A stretch of 64,000 nucleotides of DNA from Paenibacillus sp. JZ16 (lineage in GTDB: Bacteria; Bacillota; Bacilli; Paenibacillales; Paenibacillaceae), in NCBI RefSeq assembly GCF_015326965.1, contig NZ_CP017659.1, positions 558,001 to 622,000 of the forward strand, written 5' to 3'. Each line of letters begins with the position of its first letter. Positions within the stretch are counted from its first letter, which is position 1. Position numbers and translations under genes: made by a program. The notes under the pieces were generated by a model. That model was not told the origin of the DNA. It made no database searches and saw nothing but the letters and a program-made list of their open reading frames with translations. Shown one piece after another: positions 43,461 through 52,707 of the stretch.

Positions 43461-44594
43461 CTAAAACTCATGATTATAATATGTCTCAATTTTTGGCGTT
43501 ACGAAGAAAGCTAGTGATTTTCCAATATTACATAGGTATACTGCCTTAGCTTTAATGAACATTTTATTTGTCCCGTCTGTTTGCTCTTCAAAGAAGAAGT
43601 ATGCAGCAGTACCTCCATTTAAATCTGCGGATGAAGTTACCCCAGCAGTCTTACTCGGAAGATCGGCCTTTTTGGCAATTGCACCGCTCCCTGTCGTACT
43701 TCTTATTTTGCGTTCAGCATAGGCCTTCCAACTACTCATCACATTAGAATCTATCGTGGTAGTAGTTACCCCTAATGTTGCATTTTGATAAGCAGCCCAA
43801 GTAGTAGCCAATAGATTATAGGATTTTTTCAAATATCCCTTTAAGATTGGAATTTGTAATGCTTTAACTGGCGTACTATCTAAAGGATAACTTGTATCTT
43901 TTCTATAATTGAGAAGTAGTTTCAGCATTTGCCACTCCTAATCCGAAAAAGCTGTTCAGATTAAATTTAGTAGATGATGCTACCTTTTGTTCATTAGCGT
44001 GTTCCATATCTGAAATAATTTGATCTTTTAATTCCAAGTAACTTGAGGGCATCTCTCCAAAGGCCAAAATGCCAACGCCGTTGTCACTTTGTAATGTTCC
44101 ATAGGTCTCAGTTACATATACTTCCTCTGTTTGAGGATTAATGTACACTGTAAGTGCGTATCGATATCTATGTTTTTTTCATTTTTAGCCTCTGCAATAA
44201 CAGGACCAAAATAGACAGTTTGATCATTTACGGTATACTTCGTAAGTTCTCCATCCATTAAAAACTTAAATTTTTCAATCGATTTAACTTTAATCTTGCC
44301 TTCCCCAATAATATGTACTGAAGTTTCATCTATTTCATCAATAGAAAACTTCAATTTTGCAGATCCGTCTGTTTTATCCGAATTTTTGAAATCATCATTA
44401 AGAAAGTGTTTATTACCTTCTTTTAGGGCCTTACTCCATAGAAATGAGTCTGTTTCTTTTGGGTTTAACGCAAGCTCAATATTATACTTGTCATTCCCCT
44501 TTGCCATCGTATGGAAAGGAAAACTCCCCAACACTATAGTAAAACAGCAAATCAAAATAAATATTCTTTTAGACACTTCTTTAGCACTCTCCAA
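43461..44594 (-). pseudogene. Exported hypothetical protein disrupted by two frameshifts
   Basis: Three overlapping frames read as one exported protein of about 375 residues. The first (44594-44112) starts with a signal peptide (RIFILICCFTIVLGSFPF...HTMAKG), runs to NIDIDTHLQ, then the protein continues in another frame with VYINPQTEEVYVTETYG, and returns to the first frame near NYRKDTSYPLDSTPVK to end at TYYNHEF. The shifts are opposite (one base lost near 44150-44160, one gained near 43900-43925), not in G/C runs. Either a decaying gene or two sequence errors. Function not recognised; the secretion signal and following membrane protein suggest a surface role. Confidence 0.6.
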
Positions 44595-44889
44595 TATGTA
44601 AATTTAAAGCTTGTTAAATTTATCACATATAAGTTTATGTTTTAACGCCCAATTAGTGGTAATTTAATCTGGGTATGAAGCAATCATTACTCATATACAT
44701 TTCCGGGTTTCGTGTATATACTACAATCCTTCCACTAGGAACGAAAACAAACGCTTATGAAAACTACATTTCCTATTTCAAGAGTGTTTATCCTTTCATC
44801 GTGTCAGTTGTCCCATAACAATGTGAACATTTCCATGAATTATGGTATGGTACTTAATGAAGTTTTAAGTGCATGTGATCAATGTTTAG

Positions 44890-45045
44890 ATAATCATCTA
44901 ATCGGTAATCGGACTATGTTCTTGTCCATTCCGGCAATCGGTACAAGTTCTTGTCCTTGACTCGGGACAAGTACTTGTACCGATAACATAAAAAAGCCGC
45001 TAAATTAGCGACTTCAATGGGACCATGTTCTTGTCCCTCGACATC
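44890..45045. repeat. Family B intergenic repeat with long hairpin, copy 1
   Basis: The arms 44937-44956 (ATCGGTACAAGTTCTTGTCC) and 44965-44984 pair at 19 of 20 positions with an 8-base loop. A small hairpin AAAAGCCGCTAAATTAGCGA and a further GGGACCATGTTCTTGTCCC segment follow. Same layout as 47780-47935. Confidence 0.85.
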
Positions 45046-45134
45046 TTTATGGGTTGTGTCATTTGGAAATGTCATATTACGACCTCATTATGCAGTAACA
45101 TTTGTATATTCATTCCATATCCTCCTCGCACTTT

Positions 45135-45220
45135 CCTGCCCGTTAGTTTAACAAAAAGCAGCTGATCATGGCCAGCTGCTTTTCTATATTTTTTAACTAT
45201 CGTTTCCCGTTAGTTGAATA
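45135..45220. repeat. Family A intergenic repeat, copy 1
   Basis: CCTGCCCGTTAGTTTAAC, a hairpin AGCAGCTGATCATGGCCAGCTGCT, then TTTAACTATCGTTTCCCGTTAG. The outer GTTAGTT segments are repeated at both ends. It lies just after the gene at 45226 and may serve as its terminator. Confidence 0.8.
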
Positions 45221-45225
45221 AATAG

Positions 45226-45780
45226 CTACTCAACCCACTTCGGTATTTGTCGCCTAAAATACTTCCCAACCTTCTCTAACTCATCCATAACGCGCTTTAT
45301 TTTATCGTCTTCTAGAAACCAGTTCTCTTTAGTTGTCCCTGATTTATCAATTATTGGACTAACATAAAAAACAGTCTCTCTAGGAAAATGAAATTGATAA
45401 GTTAGTAGTGCTCTTCGTGCATGATAATTTTTACAGACCAATAAAATTTTTTTAGGGTAAATCCCTTGTTGCTGCAATACTTCCAAAGAGAAGCGAGCAT
45501 TCTCAAAGGTATTCGTTGCTCTATCTTCTTTAAGTATTGCTTTAGGATTAACCCCTAACGACACACCCAAATTTTGTAGATATTGCCATTCGGTTGTTTC
45601 TACATATGGGGTGGAACCTCCAGAAGGTAATATAAAGGAAGAGAGCCCTTGATGATATAACGTTGCGGCTCTTTCCATTAACTGAGGTTGACTCGCGCCT
45701 GGGATTAAAATAACATCTGCGTGTCCGATCTCCGTTTCGAAAAACATAAAATCACTAATGCAATCAAATGGAAAAGACAT
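45226..45780 (-). CDS. YdcF/SanA-like DUF218 protein
   Basis: Protein of 184 residues. Family segments are ADVILIPGASQPQLMERAATLYHQGL, LPSGGSTPYVETTEWQYL, ILKEDRATNTFENARFS and VCKNYHARRALLTYQ, matching the DUF218/YdcF fold, which binds nucleotide-like ligands; biological role unknown. The ATG at 45780 is preferred: AAGGAGG lies six bases upstream; an ATG at 45804 has none. Repeats flank it on both sides. Confidence 0.85.
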   Translation of the reverse strand: MSFPFDCISDFMFFETEIGHADVILIPGASQPQLMERAATLYHQGLSSFILPSGGSTPYVETTEWQYLQNLGVSLGVNPKAILKEDRATNTFENARFSLEVLQQQGIYPKKILLVCKNYHARRALLTYQFHFPRETVFYVSPIIDKSGTTKENWFLEDDKIKRVMDELEKVGKYFRRQIPKWVE

Positions 45781-45831
45781 AGTGAACCTCCTTACTGAAT
45801 TCACATATGTATTCGCCGTTGTATCCCTCCA

Positions 45832-45923
45832 TCCTGCCCATTAGTTGAACAAAGGCAGCCGAACTCGTAAACGGGTGCCTTCTCTTGTCTTCTATTTAAC
45901 TAACGTCTCCCGTTAGTTGAATG
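45832..45923. repeat. Family A intergenic repeat, copy 2
   Basis: CCTGCCCATTAGTTGAACAA, a GGCAGCC...GGGTGCC hairpin, TTTAACTAACGTCTCCCGTT and AGTTGAAT. Best-preserved together with the copy at 50456. Confidence 0.82.
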
Positions 45924-45957
45924 ATTTCCCTGAAATTTGATAAGTTATTTCTCTTGT

Positions 45958-46467
45958 TTAATTGGTTAAATGACCTTTATAGAGCCATTGATCCCCAGTT
46001 TTCACAAAATCCATATAGACGGCAACATTTCCATCATCTACTTTTGCCAAAAATACTTGAACCTCATTCTCACTCACTGGTTCAAAACCGCGATACTCTA
46101 AGTTCCCAAACTCAATTGGTGATAAGAGAGAAACATTTCGCTTGGAATCATCATCTTGTAAAGTATACGTTTCGCCCTGTTCATCCCACTCCACTTTAGG
46201 GACAGATAATGTTGCTAAGGCTTCGTAATCTTTTTTATTCATGGCGTCAATTACTCTGAATGCTGCATTCAAAGGACCTGTAATTGGCCCCATGTCCATT
46301 TCACTCGAAGTATACTGAGCCGCTTCTAATTCAGCTTTAAGGTGCTCGTTTTCAGCTTGAAGATCCATTTCCTGATTACCTTGGGTAACAGGTAGATCTT
46401 CATCAGAATTACCACAAGCAACCAATGCGAAAGCAAAAATAAACAACAATACAAATTTTCTCATCAT
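45958..46467 (-). CDS. Hypothetical lipoprotein
   Basis: Lipoprotein of 169 residues with lipobox (FAFALVACGN), a short coiled segment (residues about 33-52, LQAENEHLKAELEAAQ) and a C-terminal NTF2/SnoaL-like looking domain (DAMNKKDYEALATLSVPKVEW..., VEVFLAKVDDGNVAVYMDFVKTGDQWLYKGHL). The domain resemblance is loose. It lies alone between two family A repeats. Function unknown. Confidence 0.75.
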   Translation of the reverse strand: MMRKFVLLFIFAFALVACGNSDEDLPVTQGNQEMDLQAENEHLKAELEAAQYTSSEMDMGPITGPLNAAFRVIDAMNKKDYEALATLSVPKVEWDEQGETYTLQDDDSKRNVSLLSPIEFGNLEYRGFEPVSENEVQVFLAKVDDGNVAVYMDFVKTGDQWLYKGHLTN

Positions 46468-46531
46468 ATACCTCCTTGTATACGGATGTCCTATATCTTT
46501 ATAAACGACTGATGAGAAGTTTGGTTACGTT

Positions 46532-46612
46532 AATCTGCCCGTTACTTCAATAAACAAGAGGCAGCTCAACGTTGCATGATCTTCCACTCTCGTGTCCCGT
46601 TAGCGTAATGCA
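46532..46612. repeat. Family A intergenic repeat, copy 3
   Basis: AATCTGCCCGTTACTTCAAT...GTGTCCCGTTAGCGTAATG. The central hairpin is degenerate. Confidence 0.7.
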
Positions 46613-46617
46613 TTACG

Positions 46618-47691
46618 CTACTGTTCTGATTCAATCGTTTCCCATAACGAATCCCGTGACACATTTAAATATTTCAATTGCTTCATACCATAGAGGAAAT
46701 CTGGCTTCCGATTGATCATGCTCATTCCTAAGTCCAAGATTCGCAGGTGCTTCAGCTTCTCTAGCTCGAGGGGTAGCTCATGGATCGAGGTGTATTGAAT
46801 CGTAAGCTGCTCCAGTTGTTCCAACTTTCCAATCTCCGGTGGGATGCTGTTTAGGCTGATCTCTTCCTTCGGCTTAACCCGATACCCGGGAGCTGGCCGA
46901 TCCGAGCTCGCACATTGGATGCAAAGCTCTCTCAGGTTCTTCAGTCTGGCTATTGATGCGGGAATACTCTCCAAATCAGCCGTCATGATTTTCAAGCGTT
47001 CAAGCTTGCTTAATTCGAACAGCCCTTCGGGTAGACGATAAAGATCCTGTTCAAATATTTCTAAATCACGCATCTCTGTAAGCTCCCGGATTCGCTCAGG
47101 CAGCTCTGTCAGCCCATGTCCGCTTATATACAGCCGGTCGGTTTTATGCTTAATGGCATCATCTAGCAGACGATTCAGGTCCCGGTGAGACTTTAATTCC
47201 AAAAAAAGCCCTGTAATTCGATCCATCAGTTCGATTGCTTCTTCCTCAGTTAATTCCATACCATACATATGTTCATGGACAACCGAGTAAAGGTAGTCTC
47301 CGCCACCTTCTTTCAAGAAACACAAGTCTTCCGGCAGGCTAGGGTAAATCCAATCCGACAGGCGGTTTGCCATTTGCTTCAGCAAGTACCCGCTTTCTTC
47401 GCAGCATCTATAAAAATAGTAGGTTCCTGCAGTATAAAAGGCATTACTGCGATAGGTATTTCTTATTTGTGTAAACTCATCCCTATTATCACCTTGGATT
47501 ATGATTGTTTTCACCAGATAAGGTTCCAACGCTTCCAATACGCTTGTGTAGTGGCTCCTTACCACATCACCCGGAATTTTCTCCCCAAGTACAAAACATT
47601 CCGAGTTCCGTATTGCCAAATCTATTACCTGCTCGTAAGCTTCACCTTTAGGGTCTGTATACATTCTCATCCCATAAGTCTCCATTCCCAT
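46618..47691 (-). CDS. Leucine-rich repeat protein
   Basis: Protein of 357 residues. The N-terminal half (1-170) is unrelated to known motifs that I recognise. The C-terminal half (about residues 190-345) has at least six leucine-rich repeats of the type LPEGLFELSKLERLKIMTAD, IPPEIGKLEQLEQLTIQYTS and LPLELEKLKHLRILDLGMS, the bacterial/plant-like LxxLPxxxxxLxxL pattern. No signal peptide, so it is cytoplasmic. Probably binds proteins; role unknown. The start is uncertain: there are several in-frame ATG codons (47691, 47685, 47673) without a clear ribosome binding site. Confidence 0.8.
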   Translation of the reverse strand: MGMETYGMRMYTDPKGEAYEQVIDLAIRNSECFVLGEKIPGDVVRSHYTSVLEALEPYLVKTIIIQGDNRDEFTQIRNTYRSNAFYTAGTYYFYRCCEESGYLLKQMANRLSDWIYPSLPEDLCFLKEGGGDYLYSVVHEHMYGMELTEEEAIELMDRITGLFLELKSHRDLNRLLDDAIKHKTDRLYISGHGLTELPERIRELTEMRDLEIFEQDLYRLPEGLFELSKLERLKIMTADLESIPASIARLKNLRELCIQCASSDRPAPGYRVKPKEEISLNSIPPEIGKLEQLEQLTIQYTSIHELPLELEKLKHLRILDLGMSMINRKPDFLYGMKQLKYLNVSRDSLWETIESEQ

Positions 47692-47779
47692 TCAAAGTAA
47701 TAATATTTCCAATACATAACACCATAAATTGGAACTATCCTGCCCGTTAGCTTAATAATTGCATGGAAACATAATTAGA

Positions 47780-47935
47780 TATTTATCTAATCGGTAATCG
47801 GCTCACGTTCTTGTCCTTTACGGCAATCGGTACAAGTTCTTGTCCTCGACTCGGGACAAGAACTTGTACCGATAAAACAAAAAAACCGCTAAAATAGCGA
47901 CTCTCAATGGGAACAAGATCTTGTCCTGCGACACC
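47780..47935. repeat. Family B intergenic repeat with perfect 20-bp hairpin, copy 2
   Basis: Arms 47826-47845 (ATCGGTACAAGTTCTTGTCC) and 47854-47873 (its exact complement) with loop TCGACTCG. Followed by AAAAACCGCTAAAATAGCGA and GGGAACAAGATCTTGTCC. Same elements as copy 1, so it moves or is duplicated as one unit. Confidence 0.88.
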
Positions 47936-48140
47936 TGGACATCATTTAGGTTAAACTGCCGTATAACTAACCTACTGGTTTTTAATGTAGTCGTCCCTGT
48001 ATGTACCAGCATGTTATATTCCCCTCTGAAGAGTAAGCTCTCTGTTTTTATATTTTTTTACACGCTGTTTTCCGATAACGTCTTATCTACGAACTTCGTA
48101 AATAATTCCATATGTAGAGTATTCGTGAATTTATTGAACT

Positions 48141-48233
48141 ATCCTGCCCGTTAGCGTAAAGAAACCGCAGTCGATCAACTGGTCGGCTGCAGTTTTATCT
48201 TTAGTGAGCTATCGTTTCCCGTTAGTTGAGCAT
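48141..48233. repeat. Family A intergenic repeat, copy 4
   Basis: ATCCTGCCCGTTAGCGTAAA, hairpin CCGCAGTCGATC...GGTCGGCTGCAG, and TATCGTTTCCCGTTAGTTGA. The hairpin sequence differs from other copies but is compensated on both arms, so structure is conserved. Confidence 0.8.
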
Positions 48234-48242
48234 AAGCTAACC

Positions 48243-49034
48243 TTAAATCCACTCTTTTCCATGTTCTCGAATGAATTTAATATCGTTTTGATAATGTTCA
48301 AGATGCCCCTCATCCATCATCTTTTGAAAAGCAATGTCACCTTCACTGCCTTTCCTTATAATTGTTTTACATAACCCTTCTAATCGTAGCAATACCATTT
48401 CCAAGTAATCTTCTTCCTTTCCTTCACCGTACGATTCAAAAAACAATTTAACTCTTTGTTTTATACGGTTAGCATGCTGTAATGAATTATAATAAATAAT
48501 TTCACCTGTTTCGGAAAGATAACATCTGCTTAAAGGGACGCAAGTATAAAGCGTATATGCTATGTCCCAAAGTCTTGGACCAGGTCCAGCAACATCAAAA
48601 TCAATAATACCTATTGGTCTTTCTTGATTAAAAATAATATTGTATATTGCAAAATCATTATGGCACAATACTTCAAACTGTAGAGGGGTGTTATCTATCG
48701 ATTTCCAGCTCTCATCAAATGAAAAATCACTCACAGAATCATGATAAAACCTGAGCATTTTCGCTATTTCTATTAAGACATCATCAGACCACATGTATTC
48801 CTTTAAAGGATAATTACCAGCTTCTCCTTCAATAAATGATAATATCTCTCTTCCTTTTTCATCAATACCTAAAAATTTAGGTGCATAACTGAAACCTTTG
48901 TTCTCCAAATGCTTTAATAGCTTATGAATTTTGTAACTATCTGGTTTTAATTCGCGTCGTACAGTATCTCCCGAACGATACACTTTAGAGACATTCCCTC
49001 CTGGTAGTATTACTTCATTTTCATGGTTTGACAT
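48243..49034 (-). CDS. Aminoglycoside-phosphotransferase-fold kinase (APH family)
   Basis: Protein of 263 residues with the APH kinase signature: catalytic loop LCHNDFAIYNIIF, metal-binding DFD in GIIDFDVAGPGPRLWDIAYT, and N-terminal lobe LKPDSYKIHKLLKHLE. The family includes aminoglycoside, choline and homoserine kinases; the substrate cannot be told. The ATG at 49034 is chosen since GGGAGGAAT lies about ten bases upstream; the ATG at 49094 lacks one. Resistance should not be assumed without testing. It stands alone between two repeats. Confidence 0.83.
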   Translation of the reverse strand: MSNHENEVILPGGNVSKVYRSGDTVRRELKPDSYKIHKLLKHLENKGFSYAPKFLGIDEKGREILSFIEGEAGNYPLKEYMWSDDVLIEIAKMLRFYHDSVSDFSFDESWKSIDNTPLQFEVLCHNDFAIYNIIFNQERPIGIIDFDVAGPGPRLWDIAYTLYTCVPLSRCYLSETGEIIYYNSLQHANRIKQRVKLFFESYGEGKEEDYLEMVLLRLEGLCKTIIRKGSEGDIAFQKMMDEGHLEHYQNDIKFIREHGKEWI

Positions 49035-49071
49035 TAAAAATATTCCTCCCTGATATGACTTTCTTTTAACC

Positions 49072-49160
49072 GTAAAACAATCCTGTTTGTTCAATTAGCT
49101 TGGAAAAGGCAGCCGAACGTTCGGGCAGGCTGCCTTCGTGTCTATTATTGATCGTTAGCT
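49072..49160. repeat. Family A intergenic repeat, diverged copy 5
   Basis: Contains the hairpin GGCAGCCGAACGTTCGGGCAGGCTGCC and a diverged GATCGTTAGCTGAACT end. Terminator-like for the gene at 49155 on the minus strand. Confidence 0.65.
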
Positions 49161-50005
49161 GAACTGATTTGGTATCGCAGTGTGATTTGAAATAGAATCG
49201 ATTATTATATCCCAGTCGCCATAGTGAAGCTCATGCCCAGTACCTTCCAATGTCAGTAAAACCGCACCTGGAATTTCGTTAGCAAGATTTTTTCCATGTT
49301 CATAAGGGATAATCGGATCTTCAGTGCCATGTATAACCAAAGCGGGCACGTTTATTTCACCCGTCCTAGACAAATAGGATTCTCCACCTGTGAGCATGCC
49401 ATGATTATGGATGCTGGCCATATTTTTGCTTCTTTTTATTTCTTCTTGTGCCAAATGATAAACTTTTTTCTCATCAAAAGGATGCTTTGAACCCACTAGG
49501 ATTCTTGATCTATCTATTGCAAATTCGACTACCGATTGTTCGTTATTCCAATCTATTGCCCCCACATTCGAGAAAAAATCCATAATCCTTTCCTCCATCG
49601 GGGGAGATCCGGAGCAAAATTGGACGTTGATAAGAGGGTAATGGTTAAAACTCTCTCTGGATGCCGCAGAGCTATCATTTGAGTCAGCAAACCACCCATG
49701 GACAAGCCTACGATGTGTGCCTGCTGAATTTTATAAGCATCCAATACTCGAACAGCATCATCTGCCATATCTTCGAAAGTATAGCCCGGTTGACCAGGTT
49801 CGTAAGTTGTTGAACGTCCAACATCGCGGTTATCATAACGAATGACAAAACGTCCTGTATCTGCCAGGCGCCGGCAAAATTCTTCTTCCCACCAAATCAT
49901 TGAGGATTGGGCACCCATAATCAGTAATATTGCCGGGTTACCTTGTATTCCGAAACTGTCGGTACATATTTCAATCCCATTTACTTTTATTAATCGTTCG
50001 TTCAT
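49155..50005 (-). CDS. Alpha/beta hydrolase, frameshifted in a C5 run
   Basis: Alpha/beta-hydrolase of about 284 residues when repaired. Nucleophile elbow GLSMGG (Ser), acid in GTEDPIIPYEHG (Asp) and histidine in EGTGHELHYGDW form the catalytic triad; the N-terminus has the oxyanion-type region IMGAQSSMIWWEEEFCRRLA and RYDNRDVGRS. The frame breaks at run 49600-49604: frame 1 reads NFAPDLPRWRKG, frame 2 resumes at MEERIMDFFSNVGA; an extra C joins them as LPPMEERIMDFF. Substrate unknown. Both halves look conserved. Confidence 0.83.
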
Positions 50006-50035
50006 GTAAATTCCTCCAATATTAATGTAGAAATA

Positions 50036-50455
50036 AAAAAAACACAGGCTATCGGCCTGTGCATGCAGTAATCGAATAAAGAAATTGAAAATGAACGTAA
50101 TTAGATGATTACCCTATGATAGACTCGCAGTCCCCTCACCGGATAGATTAAAAGGGTTCATTACATTTTCTTTAAATCCAGCCTATACGACATGAGCTTA
50201 GAGTTACCCCTGTCTCCAATCGCATAGTACTAAACTAGGTTACCGTGGAAGGTAAACCAATCTTCGATTACGATGCACGCAAAACAAATAGCCTTAAACC
50301 ACTATTTAAATTCATTTGTGCAAAGAATATCGAAGAATTAGTTTAACACACGTAACCCCTCCGCTCTTATCAATTATTGCAATGCTAACACATGATGAAT
50401 TTCTATGTCAACACCTGGAAAGTGTCTTTCAGGCTAACCGCTCAGTTCAACGCTA
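50036..50455. other. Intergenic region with gene remnant and hairpin
   Basis: A hairpin (CACAGGCTATCGGCCTGTG, about 50042-50060) followed on the minus strand by a T-run suggests a terminator ahead of the hydrolase gene. Around 50245-50346 the plus strand has an open stretch reading EGKPIFDYDARKTNSLKP and KFICAKNIEELV, which looks like the tail of a lost gene. No complete gene seen. Confidence 0.4.
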
Positions 50456-50545
50456 ATCTGCCCGTTAGTTGAACAAAGGCAGCCGATCTCGTTAACGGCT
50501 GCCTACTTGTCTTTTATTGAACTAACGTTCCCCGTTAGCATAACG
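50456..50545. repeat. Family A intergenic repeat, copy 6
   Basis: ATCTGCCCGTTAGTTGAACA, hairpin GGCAGCCGATCTC...GTTAACGGCTGCC, then TTGAACTAACGTTCCCCGTT. The GTTAGTTGAAC and TTGAACTAAC parts are mutual inverted repeats around the inner hairpin. Confidence 0.83.
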
Positions 50546-50568
50546 ATGAGAAGCTTTTGTCTCCATTG

Positions 50569-51372
50569 TCAATCTTTTCGACGGGCGACATGGAGAACAG
50601 CGCCCCAGTGGCGGCGAACCGACTTTTCTGGGCGACTATTAAGGCGAACTCGGATTTCGTTGAAGAGTTTTTCGCGTTTCCATTCCTCCATAAGTATGTG
50701 CCCGGAGAAGGTTTCGAGGAGTTTAATATAAGCGTTAACACGATAAATGCGCTCCCAATCGAAATGTCGTATGCGAACAACCTCAAAAAGGCCGCTTTTC
50801 TCAATCTCATCTCTTTGCACGTGAAGTTCCCCTGGCCTTGGCCAATCGTTGTTGTCTACCGATTTACCTTCGCCGATCTCATAGTAAACGGTTTGAATTT
50901 CACGGAAGAATGGGTCTTCATCGTCTGGAAAAACGTGATCTGCGTTCCAAAATGCTAGGTGTCCGCCAGGACGAAGTGCCTGCCATGCCTTCATGTACCG
51001 AACTTCGGGATCAACCCATTTCCAAGCGGTTGCAGCGAATACCAGATCAAAACTATTCCCCGCCTCCGGTTGCCAGTCTTCGAAATTACTGTTGATTATG
51101 TCAACGTCCATTCCGACAAGGTTATGACGGGCAACTGCAGCGAGCTCGGCTCCAAGTTCTACGCACGTGATTTTAAATCCGCGCTTGGCTAATGGGAGAG
51201 TAGCCTTTCCTGTAGCACAACCCACTTCCAACAAACGATCGCCTGGATTCAAATTTGTAGCAAAGATTAAGTCATCGAACAATTCATCAGGGTAATCCGG
51301 ACGCGACTGCTGATAAATATTCGCGGCTTGTTCGAATGATTCGCGCAATTTATTATCATTTTTCGAGTTCAT
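50569..51372 (-). CDS. Class I SAM-dependent methyltransferase
   Basis: Methyltransferase of 267 residues: motif I RLLEVGCATGKATLPLAKRG, motif II TCVELGAEL, VDIINSNFEDWQ, FDLVFAATAWKWVDPEV and LRPGGHLAFWNADH. The overall layout resembles Bacillota methyltransferases near antibiotic genes (TAM-like) but the substrate is not known. It is outside the zinc island, has no Zur box and is unrelated in motifs to the three island methyltransferases. GC content is somewhat higher than its surroundings. Confidence 0.85.
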   Translation of the reverse strand: MNSKNDNKLRESFEQAANIYQQSRPDYPDELFDDLIFATNLNPGDRLLEVGCATGKATLPLAKRGFKITCVELGAELAAVARHNLVGMDVDIINSNFEDWQPEAGNSFDLVFAATAWKWVDPEVRYMKAWQALRPGGHLAFWNADHVFPDDEDPFFREIQTVYYEIGEGKSVDNNDWPRPGELHVQRDEIEKSGLFEVVRIRHFDWERIYRVNAYIKLLETFSGHILMEEWKREKLFNEIRVRLNSRPEKSVRRHWGAVLHVARRKD

Positions 51373-51507
51373 AGTACCTCCTTAATACGGCAGGCGATTG
51401 ACTTGGCCGGATGAACCGTCGATATATTCAAATACTCCATGTATCTCATTGGGAATCACATCCAGATCCGAGGATATAACATAATTTATTCTATGATCTG
51501 CTGCACT

Positions 51508-51560
51508 ATCCTGCCCGTTAGTTGAATAAAGGCGGACTTTAAGGGGAATCTGCTGTTATT
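51508..51560. repeat. Family A repeat, 5' part only
   Basis: ATCCTGCCCGTTAGTTGAAT and AAAGGCGGAC, then unrelated sequence. Truncated beside the recombinase remnant. Confidence 0.6.
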
Positions 51561-51567
51561 CAAAATG

Positions 51568-52030
51568 CTAAAAAAATCGACGATAAAGTTCTCGTCGTCG
51601 TTCGCCGCGCAGCTGAGCATATATTTGAGTGGTCGATGCTTTTTCATGCCCTAGCATGCCTTGAATGAAATCTAAAGGTGCTCCATTATCGAGGAGTTGG
51701 CACGCATAGGTATGACGAAATCGATGCGGATATAGATTTACTTCAATCTCTCCTCGGCCTGCAAGCCGTTTCAACGCCCACCGGATCGTAGGAATGGCCA
51801 TCCGTCTACTCGGATGTGTATCGGTTACGAATAAGGCTTTACAGTTGTCTTCACGGCCGGCCAGATACTTCTTGAGCCACACTTTACACTCTGTCGTGAA
51901 ATAAACTTCTCTCTGCTTTGAACCTTTGCCATTAACAATTGCAGAGCAGTTTTCCCAGTTAAGATCCTCGATTTTTCCCATGCTTCTTGCAGCTCGATAT
52001 CCTCGCCCGATAGATACCGATTCATTAATT
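51568..52030 (-). pseudogene. Tyrosine recombinase/integrase remnant (catalytic domain only)
   Basis: C-terminal catalytic domain of a phage/transposon-type tyrosine recombinase: KIEDLNWE, GKGSKQREVYF, HRFRHTYACQLLDNGAPLDFIQ, GMLGHEKASTTQIYAQL with the R-H-Y catalytic residues. The N-terminal DNA-binding SAM-like domain and the first catalytic arginine region are missing or out of frame (GYRAARSM before the first ATG, upstream stop TAA). Family length is about 300; only some 140-155 residues remain. A mark of past mobile element activity to the right of the zinc island. Confidence 0.8.
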
Positions 52031-52194
52031 CTGAATTAGCAAAATCCTCAATTTCAATCAGTGGTTAAAGGTTTTGATAAACAATAGAGAGGAATTTATT
52101 AGAACCTTGTATGACTATAACGTGATTTCTATGGAATAAGGTTGGAATAAATACTAATTACGACGAGATTTTTCATAACACCTCACGTTCAATC

Positions 52195-52440
52195 AAACGT
52201 TGGAAATTGAGTGCGTCTCTAGGAGAAGGGATGAACGAATGTCCGAGGGCAAGAACATGGTCCCTTTGAAATCCATGATTCCATACAATTTGGGGTTGCG
52301 ACTATCGAAATAAGCAACTTTGTATTCTTCATTCTTCATCTGGTTCGCAATAAAACACCAGGCATTTCGCTTACGATCTAGAGAAAACGGGATTAAATGG
52401 CCCTATTTCCACTGATCCACCCTCTCTAATATTAATCATT
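52195..52440 (-). pseudogene. C-terminal fossil of an unknown protein
   Basis: Minus-strand open stretch reading LIPFSLDRKRNAWCFIANQM, KNEEYKVAYFDSRNPKLYG and ending ETHSISNV before TGA. An in-frame stop lies upstream, near RVDQWK. It could be a SUKH-like immunity protein remnant, which is a guess. No start codon with a ribosome binding site. Confidence 0.4.
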
Positions 52441-52625
52441 TTATGAGTCTCAACGCTCGTCATACTTTATAATGAAAGTCTCTGATTCGATAAGTTTTTC
52501 TTGTTTCTATCTCCTACTGCACTAACTTCTTGAATCATGTACAGAACTGAACCATTGCTAAACTGTGATACCAAATCACAAAAGGATTTTGGTAGTTTGT
52601 AATTCAATGATTTTCTGTTTTTTCT

Positions 52626-52684
52626 ATATCTTCCGTTAGCTAAAAAAAAGGAGCAGCTGCCAACAGGCGAACTGCTCCATGATA
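52626..52684. terminator. Hairpin after the esterase gene, family A-like
   Basis: AAAAAAGGAGCAGCTGCCAACAGGCGAACTGCTCC forms a terminator-like stem for the minus-strand gene at 52708; the preceding CCGTTAGCTAAA is a family A fragment. Confidence 0.7.
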
Positions 52685-52707
52685 TTTTAACTTAATGTAA
52701 AACAACT

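Noticed and set aside
48243-49034. Aminoglycoside resistance gene
   Set aside because: The APH fold is shared by many kinases and no resistance-type signature could be singled out.
50036-50345. T-box or other riboswitch before the hydrolase gene
   Set aside because: No T-box sequence or known aptamer motif was recognised; only a terminator-like hairpin is present.
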